A stretch of DNA of 64,000 nucleotides from Sinorhizobium medicae (GTDB taxonomy: Bacteria; Pseudomonadota; Alphaproteobacteria; Rhizobiales; Rhizobiaceae), in contig NZ_VITA01000007.1 in the NCBI RefSeq assembly GCF_007827695.1, positions 62,001 through 126,000 on the forward strand, in the 5' to 3' direction. The notes below the pieces were generated by a model, which worked only from the letters and a program-made list of their open reading frames with translations, did not search any database and had not been told where the DNA came from. Each line of letters opens with the position of its first letter. The first letter of the stretch is position 1. The position numbers and the translations under genes were made by a program. Positions 8,086 to 17,498 of this stretch are shown in pieces.

Positions 8086-9111
8086 ATGGTGGCGCAAAAG
8101 GTCAAGCTTTCTACAATCGCGGAAACACTCGGCCTTTCGACGGCGACGGTATCCCTGGCATTGCGCGACAGTCCGCTGGTGGCCGCGGTTACCCGCGACA
8201 AGATAAAGGAACAGGCACGCGCACTCGGCTATATCTACAATCGCCGTGCCGCCAGCCTCAGGACGTCGCGCTCGGGCATCATCGGCGTCGTCGTTCACGA
8301 CATCATGAACCCTTTCTACGGTGAGATCCTGAAGGCGATCGAAGCGGAACTCGATCGCGACAAGCAGACCTTTATTCTGTCCAATCATTACGATTCCGTC
8401 GAGAAGCAGCGCGATTTCATCGAGACGCTGCTGCAGCTCGGCGGCGACGGCGTCATCATGTCGCCCGCTATCGGCACGCCGCCGCAGGATATTCAGCTTG
8501 CCGAGGACAATAACATGCCGGCGATCCTGATCGCCCGCTCGATAGAAGGGCTTGACGTGCCGATCTTCCGCGGCGACGACGCCTATGGCATCGCGCTTGC
8601 CACCAACCACCTCATCGGGTTGGGCCACCGCTGCATCGCGATGGTCGGCGGAACCGATCAGACTTCCACCGGACGGGACCGCTATCAGGGCTATGTCAAT
8701 GCGCTTCGCAAGGCGAATATCGACGTCGATCCGGACTTGCGCATCCCCGGGCCACGCTCCAAGCAGGGCGGTTTCGAGGCCGCCGTGCATCTCCTCTCTC
8801 TGCCGCAAAAGCCGACGGCGGTCGTCTGCTGGAACGATCTGGTCGCCATCGGCATGATGAACGGCATTGCCCGAGCCGGTCTCGTTCCGGGCGTCGACAT
8901 CTCGGTCACCGGCTATGACGATCTCGAGGAGGCGTCGATCGCGACGCCGGCGCTGACGACCGTCTGGAACGGCCAGGCAGAGGTGGGCCGCAGCGCGGCG
9001 CGCGCGCTCCTCGACAAGCTTTCCGGCAGCCACGAACCGGACGGCATACATCTGATCAAGCCGGAAATGCGCATCCGCCAGTCGACCGGACCGCTGCGCG
9101 TAACCGCTTGA
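8086..9111 (+). CDS. LacI-family transcriptional regulator
   Basis: A 341-residue regulator. The N-terminal helix-turn-helix is VKLSTIAETLGLSTATVSLA (residues 6-25) and the hinge helix is YNRRAASLRTSRSGIIGV. The periplasmic-binding-like effector domain follows from about residue 62 (HDIMNPFYGEILKAIEAELD, VVCWNDLVAIGMMNG, VTGYDDLEEASIATPALTTV). The family binds a sugar or related ligand in the cytoplasm. It precedes a D-2-hydroxyacid dehydrogenase by 73 bp on the same strand; the two may form an operon. Confidence 0.93.
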   Translation: MVAQKVKLSTIAETLGLSTATVSLALRDSPLVAAVTRDKIKEQARALGYIYNRRAASLRTSRSGIIGVVVHDIMNPFYGEILKAIEAELDRDKQTFILSNHYDSVEKQRDFIETLLQLGGDGVIMSPAIGTPPQDIQLAEDNNMPAILIARSIEGLDVPIFRGDDAYGIALATNHLIGLGHRCIAMVGGTDQTSTGRDRYQGYVNALRKANIDVDPDLRIPGPRSKQGGFEAAVHLLSLPQKPTAVVCWNDLVAIGMMNGIARAGLVPGVDISVTGYDDLEEASIATPALTTVWNGQAEVGRSAARALLDKLSGSHEPDGIHLIKPEMRIRQSTGPLRVTA

Positions 9112-9184
9112 TCGTTTCCTCCGAGTCTGAACAGGATGCGTGCGTGATCGTTCGCATTCCCGCTACGCCTGGAAAGGAAACCCG

Positions 9185-10150
9185 ATGAGCCGTCCTAGAA
9201 TTCTTGTGCCTGGTAAGATCAATGCGAGGGTCCTCGAACGGCTGCCCGAGTTGTTCGAGACCGTGCGCATCGAGCGCGCCGATGCGGCGCTCGTGACCGC
9301 CGACATGCGCGATATCTCCGGCATTGCCGTTTCGGGCAAGCTTCCGGTGCCGCTGATGGATGCGTTCCCCAGCCTCGAGATCGTTGCGAATTTCGGCGTC
9401 GGCTATGATGGCGTCGATGTCTCGCGCGCAGCAGCCCGCGGCATTGTCGTCACCAACACGCCTGATGTCCTGACGGAGGAAGTCGCAGATACGGCCATCG
9501 GCCTCCTCCTCAATACGCTGCGCCTCCTGCCGCAAGCCGAGCAATGGCTGCGACAAGGCCGCTGGGAGCGCGACGGCGCCTTTCCGCTATCGCCTCTTTC
9601 GCTGCGCGGGCGGAAAGTCGGGCTGTTCGGTCTCGGCCGGATCGGCCTTGCAATCGCACGGCGACTTGAAGCCTTCGGCGTGTCGATCGCCTATCACACG
9701 CGTACGCCCCGCGAAGGCCTTGCCTTCGCCTATTGTTCGAGCCTCATTGGATTGGCCGAAGCCGTCGACACGCTCATCGTCATCGTGCCGGGCACGGCGA
9801 GCACATTGAGGGCGATCAATTCGGATGTGCTCTCGGCGCTCGGGCCGAATGGTGTGCTGATCAATGTCGGCCGCGGCTCGACCGTCGACGAGGCGGCGCT
9901 CGTCACCGCGCTTCAGAACGGTACGATCGCGGGCGCCGGTCTCGACGTCTTCGAGAACGAGCCTCATGTTCCCGGAGCGCTGCTTGAGCTTCCCAATGTT
10001 TCGCTGCTGCCGCATGTGGCATCGGCCTCGGTCGTCACGCGCAACGCCATGTCCGATCTCGTCGTCGACAATCTGAAGGCATGGTTCTCGACCGGCGAGG
10101 CGTTGACGCCGGTCGTCGAGACGCCGTTTCGGCGTAAAGTGTCTAATTAA
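9185..10150 (+). CDS. D-2-hydroxyacid dehydrogenase (glyoxylate/hydroxypyruvate reductase-like)
   Basis: A 321-residue NAD(P)-dependent reductase. The dinucleotide fold is GRKVGLFGLGRIGLAIARRL (about 140-160), the substrate-binding region is NFGVGYDGVDV (about 72), the catalytic Arg sits in INVGRGSTVDEAAL, the Glu in DVFENEPHVP and the His in LLPHVASAS. It most resembles GhrB/GRHPR-type enzymes that reduce glyoxylate or hydroxypyruvate. Start ATG 9185 follows a GGAAA ribosome site; the frame from 9140 is longer without support. It lies downstream of a LacI regulator. Its TAA stop overlaps the stop of the convergent amidotransferase-like gene by 4 bp. Confidence 0.9.
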   Translation: MSRPRILVPGKINARVLERLPELFETVRIERADAALVTADMRDISGIAVSGKLPVPLMDAFPSLEIVANFGVGYDGVDVSRAAARGIVVTNTPDVLTEEVADTAIGLLLNTLRLLPQAEQWLRQGRWERDGAFPLSPLSLRGRKVGLFGLGRIGLAIARRLEAFGVSIAYHTRTPREGLAFAYCSSLIGLAEAVDTLIVIVPGTASTLRAINSDVLSALGPNGVLINVGRGSTVDEAALVTALQNGTIAGAGLDVFENEPHVPGALLELPNVSLLPHVASASVVTRNAMSDLVVDNLKAWFSTGEALTPVVETPFRRKVSN

Positions 10151-10902
10151 CGGGCCTTGCTCTCACGATAGGCGCGTGCGGCATCGCCGAAGGCCCTGAA
10201 GAGGGCGGCTGATGGGGCGTCGGTGCGTACCCAGTATTCGGGATGCCACTGAACGCCGATGGCGAAGGCCTTGGCGCCGATGACCGAGACGGCCTCGATC
10301 GTCCCGTCGTCGGCAAGGGCTTCGACCGCAAGGCGCGGCGCGGCAGCGGCGATTGCCTGCCGGTGCAGCGAATTGACTCTTATGCGGCCTGTACCGAGGA
10401 CGGGTGCGAGGCAGCTTCCTTCGTTGACCACCACGTCCTGGCGAATGCCATAGGCAAGGTCGAGCTCCGGCACGTCGGGCTTCCGATGGTCCCAGACGCC
10501 GGCCTGCTCCTGGATTTCCGTTGCGAGCGTGCCGCCTAGCGCGACGTTCAGTTCCTGTATCCCGCGGCAGATCGCAAACAGAGGGATACCCCGATCGATG
10601 GCGCGGCGGATCAGCGGGAGGCTGGTCGCATCGCGACCCGGATCGAAAGGCCCGTCTGTTTCAGCCGCCTCCCTGCCATAGAGCGAAGGGTGGACGTTGG
10701 AGCGCGCGCCGCTTGCCAGCACGCCGTCGACGCGGTCGAGGATCTCGTCGACGTCGTTGCCGGTCTCCAGAGCCGGAACGAGGAACACCATCAGGCCAGC
10801 GCCCTCAACTGCAGCGCGGACATATTGGTGGGCAGCAACATGCCAGACATTGCCGTCGAATTCGCGGAAGTCGCAAGGAATGGCAACGACAGGTTTCGAC
10901 AT
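10147..10902 (-). CDS. Gamma-glutamyl-gamma-aminobutyrate hydrolase family protein (peptidase C26)
   Basis: A 251-residue class I glutamine amidotransferase-like hydrolase. The nucleophile elbow is PLFAICRGIQELNVALGG (Cys at about residue 113), and the catalytic His-Glu pair is in GVQWHPEYW (about 217-225). PuuD-type members cleave gamma-Glu-GABA in putrescine breakdown, which would fit the nearby decarboxylase, but the genes are 8 kb apart and this is inference. The 3' ends of this gene and the hydroxyacid dehydrogenase interlock in TTAA. Confidence 0.88.
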   Translation of the reverse strand: MSKPVVAIPCDFREFDGNVWHVAAHQYVRAAVEGAGLMVFLVPALETGNDVDEILDRVDGVLASGARSNVHPSLYGREAAETDGPFDPGRDATSLPLIRRAIDRGIPLFAICRGIQELNVALGGTLATEIQEQAGVWDHRKPDVPELDLAYGIRQDVVVNEGSCLAPVLGTGRIRVNSLHRQAIAAAAPRLAVEALADDGTIEAVSVIGAKAFAIGVQWHPEYWVRTDAPSAALFRAFGDAARAYRESKAR

Positions 10903-11282
10903 CTTCAGGCTCCGTATATCTTCCGCAAAAGCCTTGCCGTCAGAAAGTTCAGAAAGTCAACAGTGGGAGAAAGGCCGCACAGCGCAGAACACGCCGCCCG
11001 TCGGGCGGTCAAGAAGAGAGTGCGTTCGAAAGCTACTGCGGCGTCATGTAACTCTCGGCAACGTTCGCCGTCCGGCAGTCTCAAGAAAAAGAAGCCGACA
11101 ATTGAGTTCATCTCGAAAGTTCTTTTGCCCTGTGCAATCGATATAGTCGGCGTGCTCGACTGAACCTTTACACGGGGACGCACGTTTCCGCCGTTGCTAA
11201 ACTCTTCGGATTCTTCTGCGCCGATCGAAAAATTTCGTTAAGCGTTTGAATCTAACATGCGGTAAACCGGAGCTGGTTCACG
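10903..11282. other. Intergenic region, no gene seen
   Basis: 380 bp between divergently transcribed genes, so it must hold both promoters. A short hairpin CCGCCC/GGGCGG (10994-11008) has no U-run. Frames here are short and have no homology I recognise. Confidence 0.5.
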
Positions 11283-13648
11283 ATGCGCAATGAACAAGGG
11301 CCCCTCCCGACGGACATCTACCTGTCCTTCGTAAGCTCGCTCTATCATAATCGTGGGATGCTCGTGATCGGCATGCTTTTGCATGTCGCCACATTTCTGC
11401 TCGTCTTTCTGAAGACATCGGACGCATTCTACCTCGCCTGCATCGTGGCGATCCTCTTTCTATGGGTTTTGCGCAACCTGGATATGATGCGGTTCGACCG
11501 TTCGGATCTCTCCGATGCGGACGATGCAGCCGTCAGAAGATGGGAAAACAGGTACATAGCCGGAGGGGTTGCCGTGGCGCTGACCTGCGGCGCAGCCTGC
11601 GCATATGCCATAGCGGTCACCCGGGACTCCTTCGCTCAGCTCGCGTGCATCTCGGTGACGCTTGCTTCGCTCAGTCCATTGGTTGGCCGCAATTTCGGCT
11701 CCGAGCGGGCGGTGCTGCTGCTGTCATCGGCGGCGTGCCTGCCGATGATGATCGCCGCCCTTTCTCTGGGCGACCCCTTCATGGCTGCGCTGGCGTTCCT
11801 GATACTCCCGTTCATTCTGTCGACTCGAATGATGGCCAACAATGTACGCTCCTTCCTCAGCGAAAAAGTGCTCTCGGCGAGGAACGATAACCTGCTTTCG
11901 GCCGAGCAAATCGGCACGATCGCCAGCCAGTTCGAGACTGCACTCAACAGTATGACGCGCGGCCTTTTCATGCTGGACAGGCACAGTCGCGTTGCTGTCG
12001 TGAATGAGCGTGCCGCCGAACTTCTTCGCCTCGGCGACAAAGCTGAATTGAAAGGAATGCCGATCGACGACGTGCTCGAGCGTGGTGCTCGGGGCATGGC
12101 GCTCGACGCGGAAAAGAGCGAGTACATCGCAACCCAGCTTCACCTCCTGATCGCTGGCAGGCGCAGCCGCACTCTCATCTCCATTGCGGAAGATCTCTTC
12201 CTCGAATTTGCGGCCTACCCTCGGGAGAACGGCGAAGTCGTCCTGATTTTGGAAGACATGACGGCGCATGTTCTGGCGGAGCGGCAGATTCTGTACATGG
12301 CGCGATTCGACATGCTGACCGGACTGCCGAGCCGTAATCATTTTGCCGAGCTTGTTCACGACGCAATGGGGGTCGACGCCGCGCCCGACCGCGATGTCGG
12401 CTTTCTGCTCCTCGACGTTGCCGAGTTCAGGCACGTCAACGACACGAGGGGCCATATTGCCGGCGATAAACTGCTCAAGGCGATTGCAGTCCGATTGAAA
12501 AGCCTCGCGGCAGCCGAAACGATCGCCGCCCGTCTGATGGGCGACGAGTTCTTGGTGTTTTTCCCGAACCTGCCAGGTCGCTCGGATCTGAAGGAGCGGA
12601 TATGCGGTCTCCATGCCGAACTGCAAGGCACCTACGTGGCCGATGGCTTGAGATTCGAGATGGCGATAGATGGCGGCTTCGTCCTCGTGAATGCTAGCGA
12701 TTTCCGGTTCGAGGAATTGCAGATCAAGGCGGACTTGGCGTTGTCGGAAGCGAAAAAACGCGGCCATGGCGGCTGCGCTGCCTTCGAGGAGGCAATGGAG
12801 GCCCGCTATCTCGACCGTCAGAAGCTCAAGGTCGATCTGCGGGAGGCGGTCGCCGGGCGCGCCCTCGACCTTGCCTATCAACCGATGTTCACACCGGACG
12901 GGTCACGGGTCGAGAGCTGCGAGGCCTTGACGCGCTGGATCCACCCCGAACGCGGTTCGGTACCGCCCCCGGTCTTCATCCAGCTTGCTGAAGAGCTGGG
13001 GCTCGTCACGGAGTTAACGCGTCTGGTGGTCGCGCAGGCCTGCCGCGACTGCCTGAGCTGGCCACCGGAAGTGGCGGTCTCCGTCAATCTGTCGGTTCTC
13101 GATCTGCGCGGAGACGAGATAGTGGGGGTCCTGACCGGGATTCTGAAGGAGACGGGACTGGCGCCGGATCGGCTGCATCTGGAAATTACGGAAAGCTGCC
13201 TGATGGCCGACCCGGCGCGGGTCCAGAAGGTCCTTCATCAATTGCGTGCGGGTGGCATGACGATCGCGATAGATGACTTCGGAACCGGTTACTCGAGCCT
13301 CAGCTATCTCGATTCGCTCCCGGTCAGCGTCATCAAGATCGACCGATCCTTCGTTATGATATCGACGAAGACTCGCGACACTTCAAATTGCTGCTCGGCA
13401 TTGTCAATCTGGCCCGCGCCCTTGAACTCAAGATCGTCGCGGAGGGGGTGGAGACGCCCGAGCAGCTGCAGCTCCTGCGCGAGCGCAATTGTGCGGATCT
13501 GATTCAGGGATTCGTCTTTGCCGCGCCGATGCCCGCTTCTGCCGTTGCAGCCCTTTGCACACACACGTCGCAGGCCAGGGCCGCATCAGGCGGCTCTCCC
13601 TCCGCCGACTTTCATGAAAATCCGTCACAGCCCAAGTCCCTGGGCTGA
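11283..13648 (+). pseudogene. Membrane GGDEF-EAL protein, interrupted by a frameshift near 13355
   Basis: A cyclic-di-GMP signalling protein. About five or six N-terminal membrane segments (residues 20-180) are followed by a PAS-like domain (MTRGLFMLDRHSRVAVVNER, about 222-241), a GGDEF domain (FDMLTGLPSRNHF; active motif RLMGDEFLVFF, first Gly replaced by Met) and an EAL domain ([28 protein letters not shown]). The frame beginning at 11283 reads into unrelated sequence after KIDRSFV and stops at 13502. The expected continuation, [20 protein letters not shown] and [13 protein letters not shown], is in another frame up to 13648. One missing base after GTT (13353-13355) explains this. The truncated form loses the final catalytic Glu of the EAL domain. 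Restored length would be about 788 residues. Confidence 0.85.
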
Positions 13649-13858
13649 ACGTCTCTCCGGCGGTGGGTGCGCAGGGGCGAGGCGAAAAGGCATCCGCTCG
13701 ATTTGCCGCACTCGCTCGGGGCGGGTTTTCGTTGCGAACGGGCGGCGCATTGTGTATGCGGAGCTAAAGGAACCAATTGCGCCTTCGCGGGCAGGCGGTC
13801 GTGAGTGCGTAAGGCCGGGCCGCCAACGCGGTGCCGCATAGTTTTGGAGAAGTGGACG

Positions 13859-14083
13859 ATGGCAGAGCATCATTCGGGACCAGTCGAGACGGGCGCTCCG
13901 ATGGACTATTCCGAGCATGAGAAGACATATAATTTCTTCGTGAACGCCACCAAATACGGCACGCTGTTTTGCATCGCGTTGCTGATTGCGATGGCTGCTG
14001 CCTTCTTCACGACGATGGGCTTCTTCAGCTCGCTCGTGCTTTTCATCCTCATCAACGTCGGCGGTTATTTCTTTCTTCGCTGA
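13859..14083 (+). CDS. aa3-type cytochrome c oxidase subunit IV-like small membrane protein
   Basis: A 74-residue protein, MAEHHSGPVETGAPMDYSEH followed by EKTYNFFVNATKYGTLFCI and a second hydrophobic stretch. This matches the bacterial aa3 subunit IV family (PF07835), a one- or two-helix accessory subunit of the respiratory oxidase. The start at 13859 has GGAG 9 nt upstream; the frame from 13805 has none. No other oxidase genes are in the window; the gene lies ahead of the transhydrogenase genes, as in other rhizobia. Confidence 0.85.
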   Translation: MAEHHSGPVETGAPMDYSEHEKTYNFFVNATKYGTLFCIALLIAMAAAFFTTMGFFSSLVLFILINVGGYFFLR

Positions 14084-14394
14084 CCGGCGTCGCTGACACG
14101 TTCCGCCGAAGATGGGAGGAGGTCCTGTCTTGGCCGTGAACGGTCGAGTTTCCCCATGTGGGAGTATTGCCTCGGCGGCGGACGAAACCGCCCCCGAAGG
14201 AGGAGTTCTGTCGCTGTAACGGCGCGCCACAGGGTGCACCAAGGTCGGTATAGCGCATTGAAGTGCGGCATGGTTCTCTTTCGGATCGGCGCGATTCGGG
14301 AGGCCCATGTGAATTTGAGGGGCGGCTGAAGGCTGTCGCCTGGAGGACAACGTCCGCAACCCGGCCTGCCGGGCCGGGCCAGGGAGGGGGATTT
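14084..14394 (+). other. Intergenic region with GC-rich hairpin before pntAA
   Basis: 311 bp with no supported gene. A strong hairpin, CCCGGCC (14360-14366) with GGCCGGG (14372-14378), sits directly before the pntAA ribosome site AGGGAGGGGG (14381-14390). It could insulate or modulate translation initiation. The rest shows no recognisable RNA family. Confidence 0.4.
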
Positions 14395-15543
14395 GTGAGC
14401 GAAATCGTCTTTATCGCCAAGGAATCGGATCCGAACGAGGGGCGCGTTGCCGGTTCCATCGATAGCGTGAAAAAGCTTAAGTCACTCGGCTTCGACGTCG
14501 TCGTCGAATCGGGTGCCGGCCAAGGGTCGCGAATACCCGATCAGGACTACGAGAAGGCCGGTGCACGGATCGGCAAGGCGACCGATGCGAAGACCGCTGA
14601 CGTGATCCTCAAGGTTCGCCGGCCGAGTGCGCAGGAAGTTGCCGGCTACCGATCGGGCGCGATCGTCATCGCGATCATGGATCCTTACGGGAACGAGGAG
14701 TCGATATCGGCGATGGCCGGTGCGGGCCTCACATCCTTCGCCATGGAGCTGATGCCGCGTATCACCCGCGCGCAATCCATGGATGTGCTTTCCAGCCAGG
14801 CAAACCTCGCCGGTTACCAGGCGGTGATCGATGCCGCCAATGAGTACGACCGGGCGCTGCCGATGATGATGACGGCGGCCGGCACTGTGCCGGCGGCCAA
14901 GGTCTTCGTTATGGGGGCGGGCGTTGCCGGCCTGCAGGCGATCGCCACCGCTCGCCGACTGGGCGCCGTCGTCTCGGCGACGGACGTCCGGCCTGCCGCC
15001 AAAGAGCAGGTCGCCTCTCTCGGCGCCAAGTTCATCGCCGTCGAGGACGAGGAGTTCAAGGCCGCCGAGACTGCCGGCGGCTATGCCAAGGAGATGTCCG
15101 GGGAATATCAGGCCAAGCAGGCTGCGCTTGTCGCCGAGCACATCGCCAAGCAGGACATTGTCATCACCACGGCGCTGATCCCCGGCCGGCCGGCACCACG
15201 GCTCGTGACCCGCGAAATGCTCGATTCGATGAAGCCGGGCTCCGTCGCCGTCGATCTCGCGGTCGAGCGCGGCGGCAATATCGAGGGAGCGGAAGCCGGC
15301 AAGGTGACGGAGGTCGGGGGCGTCAAGATCGTCGGCCATCTGAACGTGCCTGGCCGCATCGCGGCTTCCGCATCGCTGCTTTACGCCAAGAACCTCGTCA
15401 CCTTCTTGGAGACGATGGTCTCGAAGGAGACGAAGGCGCTGGCGTTGAACATGGAGGATGAGCTCGTAAAGGCTACGGCACTGACTCACGGCGGGTCCGT
15501 CGTGCATCCGGCCTTCGGCGGTGCCATGAAGGGGGAGAAGTAA
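14395..15543 (+). CDS. pntAA: NAD(P) transhydrogenase alpha subunit, part 1 (NAD-binding domain I)
   Basis: A 382-residue soluble domain I of proton-translocating transhydrogenase, which binds NAD(H) and passes hydride to NADP+ on PntB. The Rossmann motif is VFVMGAGVAGLQAIATARRL (about 170-189) and the N-terminal lobe starts EIVFIAKESDPNEGRVAGS. The start is GTG at 14395, after the strong AGGGAGGGGG; the frame from 14263 is unsupported. In alpha-proteobacteria the E. coli alpha subunit is split into PntAA and PntAB, as here. PntAB starts immediately after the TAA. Confidence 0.95.
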   Translation: MSEIVFIAKESDPNEGRVAGSIDSVKKLKSLGFDVVVESGAGQGSRIPDQDYEKAGARIGKATDAKTADVILKVRRPSAQEVAGYRSGAIVIAIMDPYGNEESISAMAGAGLTSFAMELMPRITRAQSMDVLSSQANLAGYQAVIDAANEYDRALPMMMTAAGTVPAAKVFVMGAGVAGLQAIATARRLGAVVSATDVRPAAKEQVASLGAKFIAVEDEEFKAAETAGGYAKEMSGEYQAKQAALVAEHIAKQDIVITTALIPGRPAPRLVTREMLDSMKPGSVAVDLAVERGGNIEGAEAGKVTEVGGVKIVGHLNVPGRIAASASLLYAKNLVTFLETMVSKETKALALNMEDELVKATALTHGGSVVHPAFGGAMKGEK

Positions 15544-15954
15544 ATGGCGAACGAACTTCTGGACAAGGCGCTCGTCGATCTTGAACGGGCAGTCGAGGCG
15601 GTGAGGACCGCCGCCGAATACGTACCGGATGCGGCCGGAGCGGTTGCGCATGGCGCGACGGGCGGCGCGATCGACCCCTTCGTCTTTCGGCTCGCGATTT
15701 TCGTGCTGGCGATTTTCGTAGGCTACTACGTCGTGTGGTCGGTGACGCCGGCCCTGCACACGCCCCTGATGGCGGTGACCAATGCGATCTCGTCGGTGAT
15801 CGTCGTCGGCGCCTTGCTCGCGGTCGGCATCTCCGCCTCGGGACTGGCCACCGGCTTCGGCTTCGTCGCGCTGGTGCTTGCTTCGGTGAACATATTCGGT
15901 GGCTTCCTGGTCACTCAGCGCATGCTTGCCATGTACAAGAAAAAAGAAAAGTGA
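15544..15954 (+). CDS. pntAB: NAD(P) transhydrogenase alpha subunit, part 2 (membrane domain)
   Basis: A 136-residue membrane segment of transhydrogenase. Hydrophobic stretches are [20 protein letters not shown] (about 41-60), [20 protein letters not shown] and [20 protein letters not shown]. It ends in a basic [10 protein letters not shown] tail. The Gln/Ala-rich N-terminal 35 residues are cytoplasmic. It couples proton movement to hydride transfer with PntB. The start codon directly abuts the pntAA stop and pntB follows after 9 bp, so the three genes are one transcription unit. Confidence 0.94.
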   Translation: MANELLDKALVDLERAVEAVRTAAEYVPDAAGAVAHGATGGAIDPFVFRLAIFVLAIFVGYYVVWSVTPALHTPLMAVTNAISSVIVVGALLAVGISASGLATGFGFVALVLASVNIFGGFLVTQRMLAMYKKKEK

Positions 15955-15963
15955 GGCGGGCCG

Positions 15964-17367
15964 ATGAACGCTAATTTTGCTGCCTTCCTCTATCTCGTCT
16001 CGGGCGTGCTCTTCATCATGGCGCTGCGCGGGCTCTCGCATCCGACCACCAGCCGCAAAGGCAATACTTACGGCATGGTCGGCATGGGCATCGCGATCAT
16101 CACGACGCTGTTCCTTGCACAGCCATCGATCGGCGGCTTCCTGCTGATCGTCGCCGGTCTTGCCATCGGCGGCGGTGCGGGCGCCTATATCGCCAAGCGC
16201 ATCCCGATGACGGCGATGCCGCAGCTCGTTGCCGGCTTCCACTCCCTCGTCGGTCTCGCCGCCGTGCTGGTAGCGGCGGCCGCGCTCTACGCGCCATCCT
16301 CCTTCGGCATCGGCGACGTCGGTTCGATTCCCACTCAGGCACTCGTCGAAATGGCGCTCGGAGTGGCGATCGGCGCCATCACGTTCACAGGCTCGATCAT
16401 CGCTTTCCTGAAGCTCGATGGGCGTATGTCGGGAAAACCCATCCTTCTGCCTTACCGCCACGCGATCAATCTCGCGCTTGCCGCACTCGTCGTATTCTTC
16501 ATCATCGGGCTGGCGTTGAGCGAAAGCCACTTCGACTTCTGGGCGATCGTCGCCCTGTCGCTGGCCCTCGGCGTTCTGATCATCGTCCCGATCGGCGGCG
16601 CGGACATGCCCGTCGTCGTGTCCATGCTGAACTCCTATTCCGGCTGGGCGGCGGCCGGCATCGGATTCACCCTCGGCAATCTGGCGCTCATCATTACCGG
16701 CGCGCTGGTCGGCTCCTCCGGTGCGATCCTCTCCTACATCATGTGCAAGGGCATGAACCGTTCGTTCATTTCGGTCATCCTCGGCGGCTTCGGCGGCGAG
16801 ACCGCGGCGGCCGGTGGTGCCGACGACGGAGTAGCGAGAACGGTGAAGCAGGGTTCTGCAGACGACGCAGCCTTCCTGATGCAGAATGCCTCGAAGGTGA
16901 TCATCGTCCCGGGCTACGGCATGGCGGTTGCCCAGGCTCAGCACGCTCTGCGTGAACTTGCGGACAAGCTCAAGGAGAACGGTGTCGAGGTCAAATACGC
17001 GATCCATCCGGTCGCCGGCCGCATGCCTGGACACATGAACGTACTGCTCGCCGAAGCGAACGTTCCTTACGACGAGGTGTTCGAACTGGAGGACATCAAT
17101 TCGGAATTCGCCCAGGCCGATGTCGCCTATGTCATAGGCGCCAACGACGTCACCAATCCGGCGGCTCGCGACGACAAGTCCTCGCCGATCTACGGCATGC
17201 CGATCCTCGACGTCGACAAGGCGAAAACCTGCCTCTTCGTCAAGCGTTCGCTTGGCTCCGGCTATGCCGGCATCGACAACACGCTGTTCTATAAGGACGG
17301 TACGATGATGCTGCTCGGCGATGCCAAGAAGATGACGGAGGAGATCGTCAAGGCGATCAATCACTGA
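15964..17367 (+). CDS. pntB: NAD(P) transhydrogenase beta subunit
   Basis: A 467-residue inner-membrane protein with eight to nine helices in the N-terminal 270 residues (starting AAFLYLVSGVLFIMALRGLS) and an NADP(H)-binding domain III at the C-terminus. Domain III is marked by KVIIVPGYGMAVAQAQH (about 315), KYAIHPVAGRMPGHMNVLLA and VIGANDVTNPAARDD. The enzyme generates NADPH using the proton gradient and is important for reductive biosynthesis and redox balance. Length and all domain III motifs are complete. Confidence 0.96.
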   Translation: MNANFAAFLYLVSGVLFIMALRGLSHPTTSRKGNTYGMVGMGIAIITTLFLAQPSIGGFLLIVAGLAIGGGAGAYIAKRIPMTAMPQLVAGFHSLVGLAAVLVAAAALYAPSSFGIGDVGSIPTQALVEMALGVAIGAITFTGSIIAFLKLDGRMSGKPILLPYRHAINLALAALVVFFIIGLALSESHFDFWAIVALSLALGVLIIVPIGGADMPVVVSMLNSYSGWAAAGIGFTLGNLALIITGALVGSSGAILSYIMCKGMNRSFISVILGGFGGETAAAGGADDGVARTVKQGSADDAAFLMQNASKVIIVPGYGMAVAQAQHALRELADKLKENGVEVKYAIHPVAGRMPGHMNVLLAEANVPYDEVFELEDINSEFAQADVAYVIGANDVTNPAARDDKSSPIYGMPILDVDKAKTCLFVKRSLGSGYAGIDNTLFYKDGTMMLLGDAKKMTEEIVKAINH

Positions 17368-17498
17368 CGGCCGCCTCCGGTTCTCGCGGTGAACGGCACG
17401 GCTCTTAGCCGATGCCGGGTGGCGGCGGAGTCGCAAGGGCCAGGGCGATGGGTTTGTGGGCCTTGAACCAACAATGGTCCACCGCGCCCCGGCTTCGC

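Noticed and set aside
10994..11008. GC hairpin in the 10.9-11.3 kb gap as a small RNA terminator
   Set aside because: There is no U-run on either strand and no promoter next to it.
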